DNA of 64,000 nucleotides from Halolamina litorea (GTDB lineage: Archaea; Halobacteriota; Halobacteria; Halobacteriales; Haloferacaceae), in assembly GCF_026616205.1 (NCBI RefSeq), contig NZ_JANHGR010000001.1, positions 1,488,001-1,552,000 of the forward strand. The letters are read 5' to 3'. Made by a program: the position numbers and the translations under genes. This document shows positions 52,959 to 62,143 of this stretch, one piece after another. Below the pieces are notes generated by a model. The model searched no databases. It saw nothing but the letters and a program-made list of their open reading frames with translations, and was not told where the DNA came from. Position 1 is the first letter of the stretch, and each line of letters starts with the position of its first letter.

Positions 52959-54085
52959 GTCCCGACTGGCTCCCGAAACCGATCGAGGGCGTGATCGACC
53001 GGCTCGTCGACGCTTCCGCCGGTGAACGCCTGCTCGTCAGCGTCGCCGCGCTGGTGACCGCGATCCTCCTCGGCGGGGTCGTGACGCTGGTCGCCGGCGT
53101 GTTCGCGGCGTGTGAGTCGCCGGCCGTCGGGGTGTTCTGTTACAACCCCCTCGCGGTGTACCGCTACCTGTTCCTCGCGCCGCTGTCGGACCCGTTCATC
53201 CTGCAGGAGACGCTGAAGAACTCCGCGCTGTTGCTGCTGACGGGGCTGGCCGTCGCCGTCTCGTTCCGCGCGGGGCTGTTCAACATCGGGACGCAGGGAC
53301 AGCTCGTGCTGGGCGCACTCGCGGCCGCGCTGGTGGCGGTGCGGGTCGGACCCGCCGCGCCGGCAGGCCCGGTCGGCGGCGTGCTGATCGCCGTCACCGC
53401 CATGCTCGCCGGATCCATCGTCGGCGGGCTCTACGCCGCCATCCCGGGCGCGCTGAAAGCCTACGCCGACGCGAACGAGGTCATCACGACGATCATGCTC
53501 AACTTCATCGCCAGCGACGTGGCGTTCTTCCTGGTCTCGGCGTACTTCCAGAAGCCCGGATCGGGCAGTGTCGAGACGCGTGACGTGCCCGCGGCGGCCC
53601 GGTTCGGCCCGGAGATCGCGCTCGTGCTGGCGGTCGCGCTCGTGCTGGCGACCACCTACCTGCTCTGGGGAACGGCGTTCGGCTACGACCTCCGGACGGC
53701 GGGGATTCAGCCCGAAGCCGCCGACTACGCCGGCGTCGACGCCAAGCGGATGATCGTCACCAGCATGACCCTGTCGGGGGCCATCGGCGGCCTCGGCGGG
53801 GCGGTGTGGGTGTTGATGTCCGTCGGCCGCTGGGTCAACGGCGTCCCCGCGCTCGGCTTCGACGGCATCACCGTCTCGGTGCTCGCGAGCAACAACCCAC
53901 TCGGGGTGCTGTTCGCCGGACCGCTGTTCGGTTCGATGCAGGCCGGGAGCCTCTCTATCGACTTCCAACTGGGCGTGCCCAGACAGCTCGTCGGAGTGAT
54001 CCGGGGCCTGGTGATCCTGCTGGTCGCCATGCCGGAGTTCTTCCGGACACTCGGGGTTCGCTGGAACATGGGGGAGGGCCAATGA
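52955..54085 (+). CDS. Nucleoside ABC importer permease 1
   Basis: 376 residues with about ten membrane helices, BPD_transp_2 family. The conserved region is GLFNIGTQGQLVLGALAAAL, followed by ALKAYADANEVITTIMLNFI and GAIGGLGGAVWVLMSVGRWV. It would form one half of the transmembrane channel. Four-base overlaps with the ATPase gene before and the second permease after show tight coupling. Confidence 0.9.
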   Translation: MSPDWLPKPIEGVIDRLVDASAGERLLVSVAALVTAILLGGVVTLVAGVFAACESPAVGVFCYNPLAVYRYLFLAPLSDPFILQETLKNSALLLLTGLAVAVSFRAGLFNIGTQGQLVLGALAAALVAVRVGPAAPAGPVGGVLIAVTAMLAGSIVGGLYAAIPGALKAYADANEVITTIMLNFIASDVAFFLVSAYFQKPGSGSVETRDVPAAARFGPEIALVLAVALVLATTYLLWGTAFGYDLRTAGIQPEAADYAGVDAKRMIVTSMTLSGAIGGLGGAVWVLMSVGRWVNGVPALGFDGITVSVLASNNPLGVLFAGPLFGSMQAGSLSIDFQLGVPRQLVGVIRGLVILLVAMPEFFRTLGVRWNMGEGQ

Positions 54086-55311
54086 GGTCCCTCGTCCGCT
54101 TCGCGCTGTTCGCGGTGGCCGCGCTCGGTCTGGGTGTGCTGCTGGTCGTCGGCCGGCTGTTCCCCGGGACCGCCGTCGGCGAGTTCGCGGCGGTCCTCGA
54201 CGCCAGCTACGCCGCCTCCGCGCTGCGGCTCTCGGTCCCCATCGCGTTCGCCGCGCTCGGGGGCATCTTCGCCGAACGCAGCGGCGTCATCAACATCGGG
54301 CTGGAGGGGCTGCTGATCGTCTCGGCGTTTACCGGCGTCGCCGTTGCCCACTGGCTGACCGGCGACGGGCCGGTCGCCGTCGGCGCGGGCGTGATCCTGC
54401 TGCTGCTGCTCGCGCTGCTGCTCGTAATCGCCGGCGCTGCCCTCGGCCTGCTCGGCGACGATCGCTCGGAGATCGCGGTCCGTGGCGGCGGCGGCCTGCT
54501 GGCGACGGCCGTCCTCGCCGGACTCACCGTCGTGCTCGCGGGGCCGACGCTGGCGGCGACGTGGCTGGCGTTCTACGCCGCCGTGCTCGTCAGTACCGGC
54601 TTCGCGCTGCTGTTCGCGGTGGTCACCATCGAGTACCGCGCCGATCAGGTGATCGCCGGGCTGGCGGTCTGGCTGATCGCGCTCGGCGCGGCGCCCTTTG
54701 CCAGCAACGTCATCTGGGGCGCGGTGAACTCCCCGGGCGTCGACACCCTCGGGACGTGGACGACGCCGGTGCTCTCGGAGCTACCGGTGGTCGGCTCGGT
54801 GCTGTTCGACGCCGAACCCATCGTCTACTTCCTCCTGCTGGCGACGCCGCTCTCGTGGTACACGCTCGCCCACACCTCCTTTGGCTACTGGGTGCGGGCA
54901 AGCGGGGAGAACCCGAAGGCGCTCGACACCGCCGGCGTCGACGTGCGCCGGGTCCGCTACGCCGCCGTCCTGCTCTCCGGGGTCTTCTCGGGGATCGGCG
55001 GCGCGGGCCTCTCGCTGGGCCGCGTCGGGAGCTTCGTCGGCAGCGGGTCGACGATGATCGACGGCCGTGGCTGGATCGGCATCACGGCGATGCTGTTCGG
55101 CAACTACAACCCCTTCGGCGCGTTCGGCGCGTCGCTGCTGTTCGCGTCGCTCGACGCGCTGCAGTTCCGCCTGCAGCAGTTGGACTACGCCGTGCCGGAC
55201 TCGCTGATGCAGACGGTGCCGTACGTCACCGTCATCCTCGTGCTCGCGCTGGTCGGTCGGACCCGCACGCCCGACGCCGCCGGTGAGCACTACGAGGCCG
55301 ACGAGGACTGA
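54082..55311 (+). CDS. Nucleoside ABC importer permease 2
   Basis: 409 residues from the ATG at 54082. Family signature: GGIFAERSGVINIGLEGLLI and GVFSGIGGAGLSLGRVGSFV. An insertion of extra helices near 120-170 (VILLLLLALLLVIAGAALGL) makes it longer than many YufQ-type permeases. Last gene of the operon; a T-run follows within 20 bases. It pairs with permease 1 to form the pore. Confidence 0.9.
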   Translation: MRSLVRFALFAVAALGLGVLLVVGRLFPGTAVGEFAAVLDASYAASALRLSVPIAFAALGGIFAERSGVINIGLEGLLIVSAFTGVAVAHWLTGDGPVAVGAGVILLLLLALLLVIAGAALGLLGDDRSEIAVRGGGGLLATAVLAGLTVVLAGPTLAATWLAFYAAVLVSTGFALLFAVVTIEYRADQVIAGLAVWLIALGAAPFASNVIWGAVNSPGVDTLGTWTTPVLSELPVVGSVLFDAEPIVYFLLLATPLSWYTLAHTSFGYWVRASGENPKALDTAGVDVRRVRYAAVLLSGVFSGIGGAGLSLGRVGSFVGSGSTMIDGRGWIGITAMLFGNYNPFGAFGASLLFASLDALQFRLQQLDYAVPDSLMQTVPYVTVILVLALVGRTRTPDAAGEHYEADED

Positions 55312-55330
55312 CCGGGCGATCCGGACGGCG

Positions 55331-55336
55331 TTTTTT
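55331..55336 (+). terminator. T-run terminator of the transporter operon
   Basis: Six T residues after GC-rich sequence, 20 bases past the stop codon of permease 2. Confidence 0.5.
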
Positions 55337-55403
55337 CGAAGGCGCAGCGCCCCCCCGCCTTCGTGATAAAGAGTTTTGCACCCTCCCACCCGAGGGTTCC
55401 CAA

Positions 55404-56771
55404 ATGAGTACCCACGAGTACGACATCGTCGTCGTCGGTTCCGGCACCTCGGGTTGCTACGCGGCCGCGACGGCGGCCCGCGAGGGCCTCGACGTGGCGG
55501 TCGTCGAGCGGAAGGACGCCGAGGAGGCGGGCCACATCGCCTGCGGCGACGCGCTGAAGGGGGCCGACACGTTCCCGGACGCGATCCCCAAATCGAAGAT
55601 CGAGTCCTCTTTCACCAACACCGCCGTCGACCACGGCCGCTTCGAGATCCCCTCGGAGGACACGGTCCTGAACATCCCCGTGCCCGGCGAACTCGCGGTC
55701 ATCGACCGCTGGGAGTTCGGTCGCAAGATCATCGAGGCCACCGAGGCCGCCGGCGCGGAGTTCCACTACGACACCGTCGTCACGGACGTGCTGCAGGACG
55801 CCTCGGGGCGCGTACAGGGCGTTCGAGGCAAGCGCAAGGGCGAGGTCGAGGAGTTCCACGCCGAGATCACCATCGACGCCGCCGGGGCGCTCTCGGTGAT
55901 CCAGGACAACGCGGACCTCTCCGGGGCGACCTTCGACACGAACGTCTCCTACTCGCAGTTCTGCTCTGCCTACCGCGAGATCGTCGAGGTACCCGAGCCC
56001 GTCGACTGGGACGACGCGCTCGTGTTCAAGCCGACCGACCGCGCCTCGGGCTACCTCTGGTACTTCCCGCGCACACCGACGACGATCAACGTCGGCCTCG
56101 GCTTCCAGATGACCGAGGAGCCGATGAAGCTGGTTCAGGACCTCCGGAAGGACATGCAGAACCGCGCCGAGTTCGAGGGCGCGGAGGTCGTCGACAAACT
56201 CGGCGCCGCACTCCCGACCCGCCGACCGTACGACTCGGCGACGGCGCCGGGGATGGTCGCCGTTGGCGACGCCGCCGGCCTCGTCAACCCCACCACCGGC
56301 GGCGGGATCGCCGGTGCCGCCTACTCCGGCCAGTACGCCGCCGAGGAGGCCATCGCGGCCATCTCGGGCGGTCGCGCCGGCGAGGAACTCTGGCGCTACA
56401 ACGAGCGCGTGATGGAGCACTTCGGCGCGCGCTACGCCGCACTCGACGTGTACAACGTGCTCTCGACGGCCGTCGAGGTCGACGAACTCACGTCGATGCT
56501 CGCCTCGCTGCCGGGCGAACCGATCGCCGAGGCGCTCTACTCCGGGAAGGCCTCGATCGGTCCGCGAACCGCACTCCAGACGCTCCGTGGGGCGATCGGC
56601 CACCTCGACCAGCTTTGGGAGATCTATCAGGTCCGCAACCTGGCGGAGGAACTGCTGAGCCACTACGAGTCCTACCCCGATCGGCCGTCGGCGCTGCCGC
56701 GCTGGCAGGACCAGCGCGACTCGATCATGGAGCGCGTCTACGAGCGGACGGGCGCCGATCCGAAGTACTAG
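55404..56771 (+). CDS. Geranylgeranyl reductase family flavoprotein
   Basis: 455 residues. The FAD-binding start is DIVVVGSGTSGCYAA, followed by IACGDALKGA, and the second FAD motif GMVAVGDAAGLVNPTTGGGI near residue 283, diagnostic of GGR family enzymes. Archaeal members saturate the isoprenoid chains of membrane lipids (digeranylgeranylglycerophospholipid reductase) or of quinones and chlorophyll-type alcohols. The end of the protein is a helical C-terminal domain. Full length for the family; which isoprenoid is reduced is not shown. A T-run (56780-56784) follows the stop. Confidence 0.88.
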   Translation: MSTHEYDIVVVGSGTSGCYAAATAAREGLDVAVVERKDAEEAGHIACGDALKGADTFPDAIPKSKIESSFTNTAVDHGRFEIPSEDTVLNIPVPGELAVIDRWEFGRKIIEATEAAGAEFHYDTVVTDVLQDASGRVQGVRGKRKGEVEEFHAEITIDAAGALSVIQDNADLSGATFDTNVSYSQFCSAYREIVEVPEPVDWDDALVFKPTDRASGYLWYFPRTPTTINVGLGFQMTEEPMKLVQDLRKDMQNRAEFEGAEVVDKLGAALPTRRPYDSATAPGMVAVGDAAGLVNPTTGGGIAGAAYSGQYAAEEAIAAISGGRAGEELWRYNERVMEHFGARYAALDVYNVLSTAVEVDELTSMLASLPGEPIAEALYSGKASIGPRTALQTLRGAIGHLDQLWEIYQVRNLAEELLSHYESYPDRPSALPRWQDQRDSIMERVYERTGADPKY

Positions 56772-56779
56772 ACCACGAC

Positions 56780-56784
56780 TTTTT
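56780..56784 (+). terminator. T-run terminator after the geranylgeranyl reductase gene
   Basis: Five T residues 9 bases past the stop (56769-56771), in GC-rich surroundings. Confidence 0.4.
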
Positions 56785-56895
56785 GCTGCGGTCGCTCGGT
56801 CGCCGGATACAGAGCAGTCGTTTCGTCGGACTGAACGCATCCGAGCGGCCAAAAGGGCGTTTACCGGTTCGGTACCGCTGGGGGCTTTCGCAGGG

Positions 56896-58179
56896 TCAGT
56901 CCTCGCTTTCGCTCAGGGACTCGATGGCGCCCGCAAGCGTCTCGACGCCGATGGTCAGCGAGTCCTCGTCCACGTCGAACTCGGAGGTGTGGTGGCCGCC
57001 CGGGTGGTCCGTCCCGAGGCCGACGTAGCAGGCCTTCCCGCCCTGCTCTTGTACACGGTTCATCAGGAAGGTCGCGTCCTCGCTGCCGCCGAGTTCGTCG
57101 TGCTCGACGATGGAGTCCACGCCCTCGACGCTCCCGGCGGCGTCGCCGATCAACGCTGCGAGTTCGTCGTCGCTCTCCGCGGAGGGGGCTCGGGAGTTCA
57201 GGCTCCGTTCGGCGCTCACGTCGTGCATGTCGGCGGCGGCGTCGACGACGCGGCCGGTCTCGTCCCACATGTACTCCATCAGTTCGGTCGTCTGGCCGCG
57301 GACCTCACACTCCATGGCGGCCTCGGCGGCGACGATGTTCGAGGCGGTGCCGCCCTCGACGACGCCGGCGTTGACCCGAGTGGGGCCGTCGGCGTGGCGC
57401 GGGATCGCGTACATGTTCGTGATCGCCGCCGCCATCGCCTGAATCGCGTTGTCGCCCTCCTCGGGGTGGGCACCGGCGTGGGCCGGCGATCCCTCGAACT
57501 CGACTTCGAAGCCCGAAACGGCGAGGAACCCGCCCATTCCCGTGACGATCTCGCCGGTCGGGTGGTCGAGGCCGATGTGGACCGCGTAGAGGAAGTCCAC
57601 GTCGTCGAGGTGGCCCGATCGGGACATCGGGCCGCCGCCGGCGACGCGCTCCTCTGCGGGCTGGAAGAAGACTTTGAGCGTCCCCGAGAAGTCGCTGTGG
57701 CGCACGGCGTCGAGCACGCCGAGGCCGACCGTCGCGTGGGCGTCGTGGCCGCAGGCGTGCATGTAGCCCTCGTTCTCCGAGCGGAAGCCCGCCGCGGCGG
57801 GGGCGTGGGACTCCTCGTCGCTCTCCGGGATCGGGAGGCCGTCGATGTCGACGCGGAGGCCGACGGTCGGCCCCTCGCCCTGTTCGATGACGGCGACGGC
57901 GCCGGTGTTGCCGCCGTCGAGGCGTTCGACGAGGTCGGCGTCGGCGCCGGCGTCGACGGCGCGGTCCTTCCATTCGTCGCGGGTGGCTTGGTCGGGAAGC
58001 GACATGCGGGGCTCGTCGCTCTCCTCCAGCGCGTCCGGGCCGACGTGGAGTTCGTCCACGTCGCGGGCCCGGAGCTCCTCGACGATTCGGGCGGTCGTGT
58101 AGAACTCACACCACGCGGGCTCGGGGTGGCGGTGGAGGTCACGGCGGGTCTCTGTCAGGGCGTCGGCGTCTACGTTCAC
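56896..58179 (-). CDS. M20-family amidohydrolase
   Basis: 427 residues from a GTG at 58179, chosen because TATA-like GTTTAAG lies 24-30 bases upstream and the domain begins with LTETRRDLHRHPEPAW. Metal and catalytic motifs: DIDGLPI, GYMHACGHDAHATVGLG (H-x-C-G-H-D), FFQPAEER, GLDHPTGEI and the late HTSEF. This is the AbgB/HipO-like subgroup that removes acyl or aminobenzoyl groups from amino acids or peptides. It is convergent with the reductase gene and divergent from the antiporter. The substrate is unknown. Confidence 0.88.
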   Translation of the reverse strand: MNVDADALTETRRDLHRHPEPAWCEFYTTARIVEELRARDVDELHVGPDALEESDEPRMSLPDQATRDEWKDRAVDAGADADLVERLDGGNTGAVAVIEQGEGPTVGLRVDIDGLPIPESDEESHAPAAAGFRSENEGYMHACGHDAHATVGLGVLDAVRHSDFSGTLKVFFQPAEERVAGGGPMSRSGHLDDVDFLYAVHIGLDHPTGEIVTGMGGFLAVSGFEVEFEGSPAHAGAHPEEGDNAIQAMAAAITNMYAIPRHADGPTRVNAGVVEGGTASNIVAAEAAMECEVRGQTTELMEYMWDETGRVVDAAADMHDVSAERSLNSRAPSAESDDELAALIGDAAGSVEGVDSIVEHDELGGSEDATFLMNRVQEQGGKACYVGLGTDHPGGHHTSEFDVDEDSLTIGVETLAGAIESLSESED

Positions 58180-58202
58180 AGCCGACCGGTGGGCTGGCGG
58201 GC

Positions 58203-58209
58203 GCTTAAA
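58203..58209 (-). promoter_or_regulatory. Probable TATA box of the amidohydrolase gene
   Basis: TTTAAGC on the minus strand, 24-30 bases before the GTG at 58179; this spacing supports that start. Confidence 0.5.
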
Positions 58210-58279
58210 CCTCGGCGTGTCGGCAGCGGCCGCCCGGCGCACAGGCGGTGGAAAACCGACACTTCGACAGGACGGGCCG

Positions 58280-58286
58280 TTTATCA
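58280..58286 (+). promoter_or_regulatory. Probable TATA box of the NhaC-type antiporter gene
   Basis: TTTATCA, 24-30 bases before the ATG at 58310, indicating a leaderless transcript. Confidence 0.5.
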
Positions 58287-58309
58287 GGCCGCCCCTCCGC
58301 AGCAATTCC

Positions 58310-59845
58310 ATGAGCGATACGACCACCGAGGAATCGCCGCTCCGGTTCCGTGGGGGGCCGGCAGCAAGCACCATCCCGATCGGGGTGTTCGTCCTCTGGG
58401 CCGTCTTCCAGTCGGGCGTGCTCGGGATCGGTGACACGGCCGGCCTCGTCGTCGGGATGCTCGTCGGGCTGATCGCCGGACTGCCGTTCGTCCGCGGGGA
58501 CTGGAAGACCTACGCCGACGCGATCTTCGAGGGGATGACCCAGAAAGTCGCCGCTACCGCCGCCGTCGCGTGGCTCTGGGCGGGCATGTTCGCGAACACC
58601 ATCCAAGCCGGCGGGTTCGTCGACGGCCTCGTCTGGGCGGCCAACGCCGCCGACGTCGGGGCGGCGCTGTTCCCCGCCGTGACGTTCCTGCTCGCGGGGC
58701 TGCTCGCGACGGGTATTGGGACGGGCTACGGGACGACCATCGCCTTCGTGACGCTGGTGTTCCCGGCAGGGCTCCTGCTCGGTACGAACCCGATCCTCCT
58801 GTTCGGGGCCATCCTCTCGGGGGCGGTGTTCGGTGACAACCTCGCGCCCGTCTCGGACACGACCATCGTGAGCGCGGTGACCCAGGACGCCGACATCGGC
58901 GGCGTCGTCGCCTCGCGGATCAAGTACGCCGCCGTCGCGGCGGTACTCGCGTTCGTCTCCTACCTCGCCGCGGGCGTGCTGCTGCCGACCGGGAGCGCGC
59001 CCGCCGGGACCACCCCCGGATCGGGGGCCGTCTTCGGCCTGCTCCACCTGATCCCGGTGACCATCGTCATCGTCACCGCCGTCCGGGGCCGCCACATCGT
59101 CGAGGCGGTCTCCTGGGGGATCGCCAGCGCGTTCGTGTTGAACGTCCTGCTCGGCTACTTCGGCCGGGTCGACGTTGGCGTCAGCGACATGCTGGTGTTC
59201 GCCGCGTCCGAGGGCTCGAACCTCGCCACGACCCTCGACACCGCGCCGCTCGTCGGCGCCGTCGTCGAGACGGTTCCGGCGGGTGAGACGGGCGTCGGCG
59301 GCAGCCTCTACAACGGCGCCGTCGGCTTCTTCCCGCTGATCGTCCTGACGCTGCTGATCGTCGCCGGCGCACAGATCATGCGCCGTGGCGGCGGCTTCGA
59401 GGCGCTCCAGACCTGGCTGCTCGACACCGTGGCGACGAGCGTCCGCCGGGCGGAGGTGACGATGGTGTTCGGCACCGCGCTGGTCAACGCGATGGTGACG
59501 ATCAACACCGCCGCCGAGATCGCTATCGCGCCGTACGTCCGCACGCTGGGCCGACGGTTCAACATCAACGGCTACCGTCGGGCCAACATCCTTGACGCCA
59601 ACACGTCGGCGCTCGGCTACATCTTCCCGTGGGGCGGCGGCGTGCTCGCGGGCTACTCGGCGATGCAGTCGCTCCCGGCCGAGTACGACTGGTTCACCGT
59701 CGAGATGCTGGTCAACCCCGCCGCCGTGTTCCCGTACGTGTTCCACGGCTGGTTCCTCGTCGCGGTGTTCATCGTCGCCGCGGTGACCGGCTTCGGCAGG
59801 GAGTACGTTAGCGACCGGTCGAGCGAGGAGGTGAGTCGCGTATGA
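58310..59845 (+). CDS. NhaC-family Na+/H+ antiporter
   Basis: 511 residues from the ATG at 58310, about twelve to thirteen membrane helices. NhaC signatures: ATGIGTGYGTTIAFVTLVFP, AILSGAVFGDNLAPVSDTTI (the conserved G-D-x-x-x-P-x-S-D-T segment with ion-binding Asp residues) and GAQIMRRGGGFEAL. It exchanges external protons for cytoplasmic Na+, or may carry an organic substrate such as an amino acid in related members. The stop overlaps the next small gene by four bases. An intact copy. Confidence 0.88.
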   Translation: MSDTTTEESPLRFRGGPAASTIPIGVFVLWAVFQSGVLGIGDTAGLVVGMLVGLIAGLPFVRGDWKTYADAIFEGMTQKVAATAAVAWLWAGMFANTIQAGGFVDGLVWAANAADVGAALFPAVTFLLAGLLATGIGTGYGTTIAFVTLVFPAGLLLGTNPILLFGAILSGAVFGDNLAPVSDTTIVSAVTQDADIGGVVASRIKYAAVAAVLAFVSYLAAGVLLPTGSAPAGTTPGSGAVFGLLHLIPVTIVIVTAVRGRHIVEAVSWGIASAFVLNVLLGYFGRVDVGVSDMLVFAASEGSNLATTLDTAPLVGAVVETVPAGETGVGGSLYNGAVGFFPLIVLTLLIVAGAQIMRRGGGFEALQTWLLDTVATSVRRAEVTMVFGTALVNAMVTINTAAEIAIAPYVRTLGRRFNINGYRRANILDANTSALGYIFPWGGGVLAGYSAMQSLPAEYDWFTVEMLVNPAAVFPYVFHGWFLVAVFIVAAVTGFGREYVSDRSSEEVSRV

Positions 59846-60081
59846 GCCGCTTCGACGCCTTCGTCGCCGGCCTCGGCTTCCGAACGGCGACGCCACGCTA
59901 CGAGGCGGGCGACGAACTCGACGTGATCGTCACCGGCCGCGACGGCGACGACGCGCTGGTCCGGATCGGCGACACGGTGCTTCGGCTGCCGGGCGCCGAC
60001 GTGGCCGTCGACGACGAGGTCAGGATCCGGGTGACCGAGTTCGACGCCTACTCCTCGACGGGCACAGCGGAACTGGCCTGA
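59842..60081 (+). CDS. Small TRAM-like protein (DUF7513-like)
   Basis: 79 residues, start overlapping the antiporter stop (ATGA). Residues 18-75 read like a small OB/TRAM barrel: RYEAGDELDVIVTGRDGDDA, VRIGDTVLRLPGADV, DEVRIRVTEFD. TRAM-like domains bind RNA or act in assembly; a link to the antiporter is only positional. The DUF name is from memory. Confidence 0.6.
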   Translation: MSRFDAFVAGLGFRTATPRYEAGDELDVIVTGRDGDDALVRIGDTVLRLPGADVAVDDEVRIRVTEFDAYSSTGTAELA

Positions 60082-60162
60082 ACCGGGCCGGTTCCACGTA
60101 ACGAACGGGAGAGAACGCGACGGAGAAGCGGAGAGAACGCGACGGGAAAGCGGAGGGCGGGG

Positions 60163-60489
60163 TTAGCGGTAGGCCTGACTGGCGCGTCGCTCCACGTCGA
60201 CCTCGATGTGGATCGAGTCGGGGAGGTCGGTGCCGGCGACCTCGCGGGCGATGTGGTTCGAGCCGTGGATCTCGAGCCAGCGGGTGTAGACGGTGTAGTT
60301 CCAAGAGTCCGAGCGGTCCCCGAGCTGGCACTGGCTGTACAGCGGCACCGCGTGGTGTTCGGGCTGTTCCTGATGGGGGCCCTTACACTCGGCACCTTTG
60401 CGTTCGACTTGCTGTTTGAGTGAGGTCACCGTTTCGTCGAGCGTGGCCCGGTCCCCGCTCCGAAAGGTGAGGGTCGTGACGAAGGTCAT
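60163..60489 (-). CDS. uS10-like ribosomal-protein-fold protein
   Basis: 108 residues from the ATG at 60489. The ferredoxin-like S10 pattern is FVTTLTFRSGDRATLDETVT, KGAECKGPHQEQPEHHAVPL, WNYTVYTRWLEIHGSNHIAR and DSIHIEVDVE, matching the uS10 family with the H-Y-V-rich loop. This is probably a paralogue rather than the ribosomal gene itself, because no other ribosomal gene is adjacent. It is divergent from the Nudix gene. Confidence 0.7.
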   Translation of the reverse strand: MTFVTTLTFRSGDRATLDETVTSLKQQVERKGAECKGPHQEQPEHHAVPLYSQCQLGDRSDSWNYTVYTRWLEIHGSNHIAREVAGTDLPDSIHIEVDVERRASQAYR

Positions 60490-60592
60490 ACTCCGAGATT
60501 GTGTTCGAGGGTGAAAAACGCATCTACCGCCGGTCGCGGGGTGTGAGAGTCTCCCCACCACCCGGCGGCGCGGTTCCGGTCACCGAAGCCAA

Positions 60593-60599
60593 TTTAAGA
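60593..60599 (+). promoter_or_regulatory. Probable TATA box of the Nudix gene
   Basis: TTTAAGA, 23-29 bases before the ATG at 60622. Confidence 0.5.
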
Positions 60600-60621
60600 G
60601 CAGGTCGCTTACCCGAATGCA

Positions 60622-61080
60622 ATGACGGTCGAAGCGACGTCCGCTGGAGCCATCCTCTTCCGCGACACCCGCGGCGAACGGGAGTACCTGCTCCTGAAGA
60701 GCCGACCCGGGGACTGGGAGTTCCCCAAGGGCGGGGTCGAGGGGGAAGAGGAGCTCCAGCAGACCGCGATCAGAGAAGTGACTGAGGAGGCCGGGATCGA
60801 GGACTTCAGACTCATCGACGGCTTCCGCAAGGAGTACGACTACGTGTTCGAGGCCAACGGGAACACCATCCACAAGACGGTCCACCTGTTCATCGCCCGG
60901 TCGTTCGAGGCGAGCGCGGAGCTCTCCTCGGAACACCGCGACATGCAGTGGCGCGACTACGAGCAGGCGCTCAACACGATCACGCAGGACGGCCCTCGCG
61001 ACATCCTGGAGGACGCCCACGAGTACCTCGATGCCGTGAAAGAGGCCGAGGGCGACGGCTACGTCGGCACGCCGGCGTAG
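60622..61080 (+). CDS. Nudix hydrolase (Ap4A-hydrolase-like)
   Basis: 152 residues. The Nudix box is complete, G-x5-E-x7-R-E-x2-E-E-x-G, read as KGGVEGEEELQQTAIREVTE then EAGI. The start AGAILFRDTRGEREYLLLKS and the phrase GDWEFPKGGVE are those of Ap4A hydrolases, which split diadenosine polyphosphates. The C-terminal helix (WRDYEQALNTITQDGPRDIL) is normal. The next gene begins 4 bases after the stop, so they are co-transcribed. Confidence 0.88.
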   Translation: MTVEATSAGAILFRDTRGEREYLLLKSRPGDWEFPKGGVEGEEELQQTAIREVTEEAGIEDFRLIDGFRKEYDYVFEANGNTIHKTVHLFIARSFEASAELSSEHRDMQWRDYEQALNTITQDGPRDILEDAHEYLDAVKEAEGDGYVGTPA

Positions 61081-61084
61081 GCCG

Positions 61085-62143
61085 GTGCCCGACCCCGCTA
61101 TCAGTTCGGAGTTCACCTTCGAGCTACTGGTCTGTCGCTGGGCCGAACTCGACTGGCCACCCGACGACGCCGCTCGTGGCGTCGACGGCGAGAGCGCCGA
61201 CGCCGCACCACCCGTGATCGTCTCACGCCAACTCGGCACCCAGAAGCGTCGCTGGGACACCATCGTGATCGAGTGCGATCCCGAGGGGCTCGCGGCGCGC
61301 CGGGAGTTCGGCGACCGAACGATCGACGGCGACCTGCTGCCCCTCGTCCGCCACGCACCGGCGGAGTGGGCCTACTACCGTGACGCGCTCCCGGACCCGG
61401 GGTACCCGTGGCGCTACGTCCGCGAGGCGATCCACCGCGGCGCCGCCCGCGGCCTGATCGAGAAACGGAAGAACGGGCGCCGTATCGAGATCCGGCGGAA
61501 TCGACCGTACCCCGACTGGGTGCGCCGCATCGTCGCCATCGAGAACAAGCCGGATCTCGACGCCAGCGCCGCCGCCGCGCTGTCGGACCAACTCGAACAC
61601 GACGTCGAGACGGCACTCGCCGACGAGGTGTGGCTGGCGACCGGTCGAACCGGCGAGCGGGTCGAGCCGGCACTCCTGCGTGAGTTCCCGGTCGAAGCCG
61701 GGGTTCTGACGATGGACTTCGGCGACGGGGGGGACCGACCCCGGGTCGACGCCGACGCGGCGACGGTCGACTGGCTCCCGTCGACGCTCGAGCCACAGAG
61801 TGACGGCGAGCGCTTCGACTCGGCGGAGAAGGCCCGGCGGCGACGCCTCATCGCCGAGCGGGCGTACGGCAAGGGCTGGCGGTCGTTCACCGAGACGACT
61901 CGCCCGGACTGCCGCTGGTTCGACCTCGAACGGATGGGCCGCGGGCTGGTGCCGGTCTGTGGGGCGAAGAGACGCTGTCAGAGCGAGGCCGAGTGTGGCA
62001 GTCGCTGTGGGTCGTTCGAGCCGGAACCGCCACAGTGGCGGACGAAGGGCTGGCCCATCGAAGGCGGGCCGGGGAAGGGGGTTCGGGCGCTGTTGGAGCG
62101 ACGGCGCGAGCGCGCGCGGGATCCACCGTCGAAATCTTCGTGA
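61085..62143 (+). CDS. DUF5787-family protein
   Basis: 352 residues starting at GTG. The body shows EFTFELLVCRWAELDWPPDD, VIVSRQLGTQKRRWDTIVIE, WAYYRDALPDPGYPWRYVRE, VRRIVAIENKPDLDASAAAA (a restriction-nuclease-like 'E-N-K' strand) and a C-terminal Cys cluster (CGAKRRCQSEAECGSRC). This matches haloarchaeal DUF5787 proteins, some of which look like PD-(D/E)XK relatives with a metal cluster, a view based on pattern only. Four bases after the Nudix gene. Its stop lies inside the first copy of a tandem repeat. Confidence 0.75.
   Translation: MPDPAISSEFTFELLVCRWAELDWPPDDAARGVDGESADAAPPVIVSRQLGTQKRRWDTIVIECDPEGLAARREFGDRTIDGDLLPLVRHAPAEWAYYRDALPDPGYPWRYVREAIHRGAARGLIEKRKNGRRIEIRRNRPYPDWVRRIVAIENKPDLDASAAAALSDQLEHDVETALADEVWLATGRTGERVEPALLREFPVEAGVLTMDFGDGGDRPRVDADAATVDWLPSTLEPQSDGERFDSAEKARRRRLIAERAYGKGWRSFTETTRPDCRWFDLERMGRGLVPVCGAKRRCQSEAECGSRCGSFEPEPPQWRTKGWPIEGGPGKGVRALLERRRERARDPPSKSS

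Noticed and set aside
52487-54082. 531-codon frame opposite the ATPase/permease boundary
   Set aside because: Spans two well-defined ABC-transporter genes on the other strand and has low-complexity composition.
58205-59896. 563-codon frame opposite the NhaC-type gene
   Set aside because: Arg/Gly/Asp-rich shadow; the plus-strand gene has twelve or more membrane helices and NhaC motifs.
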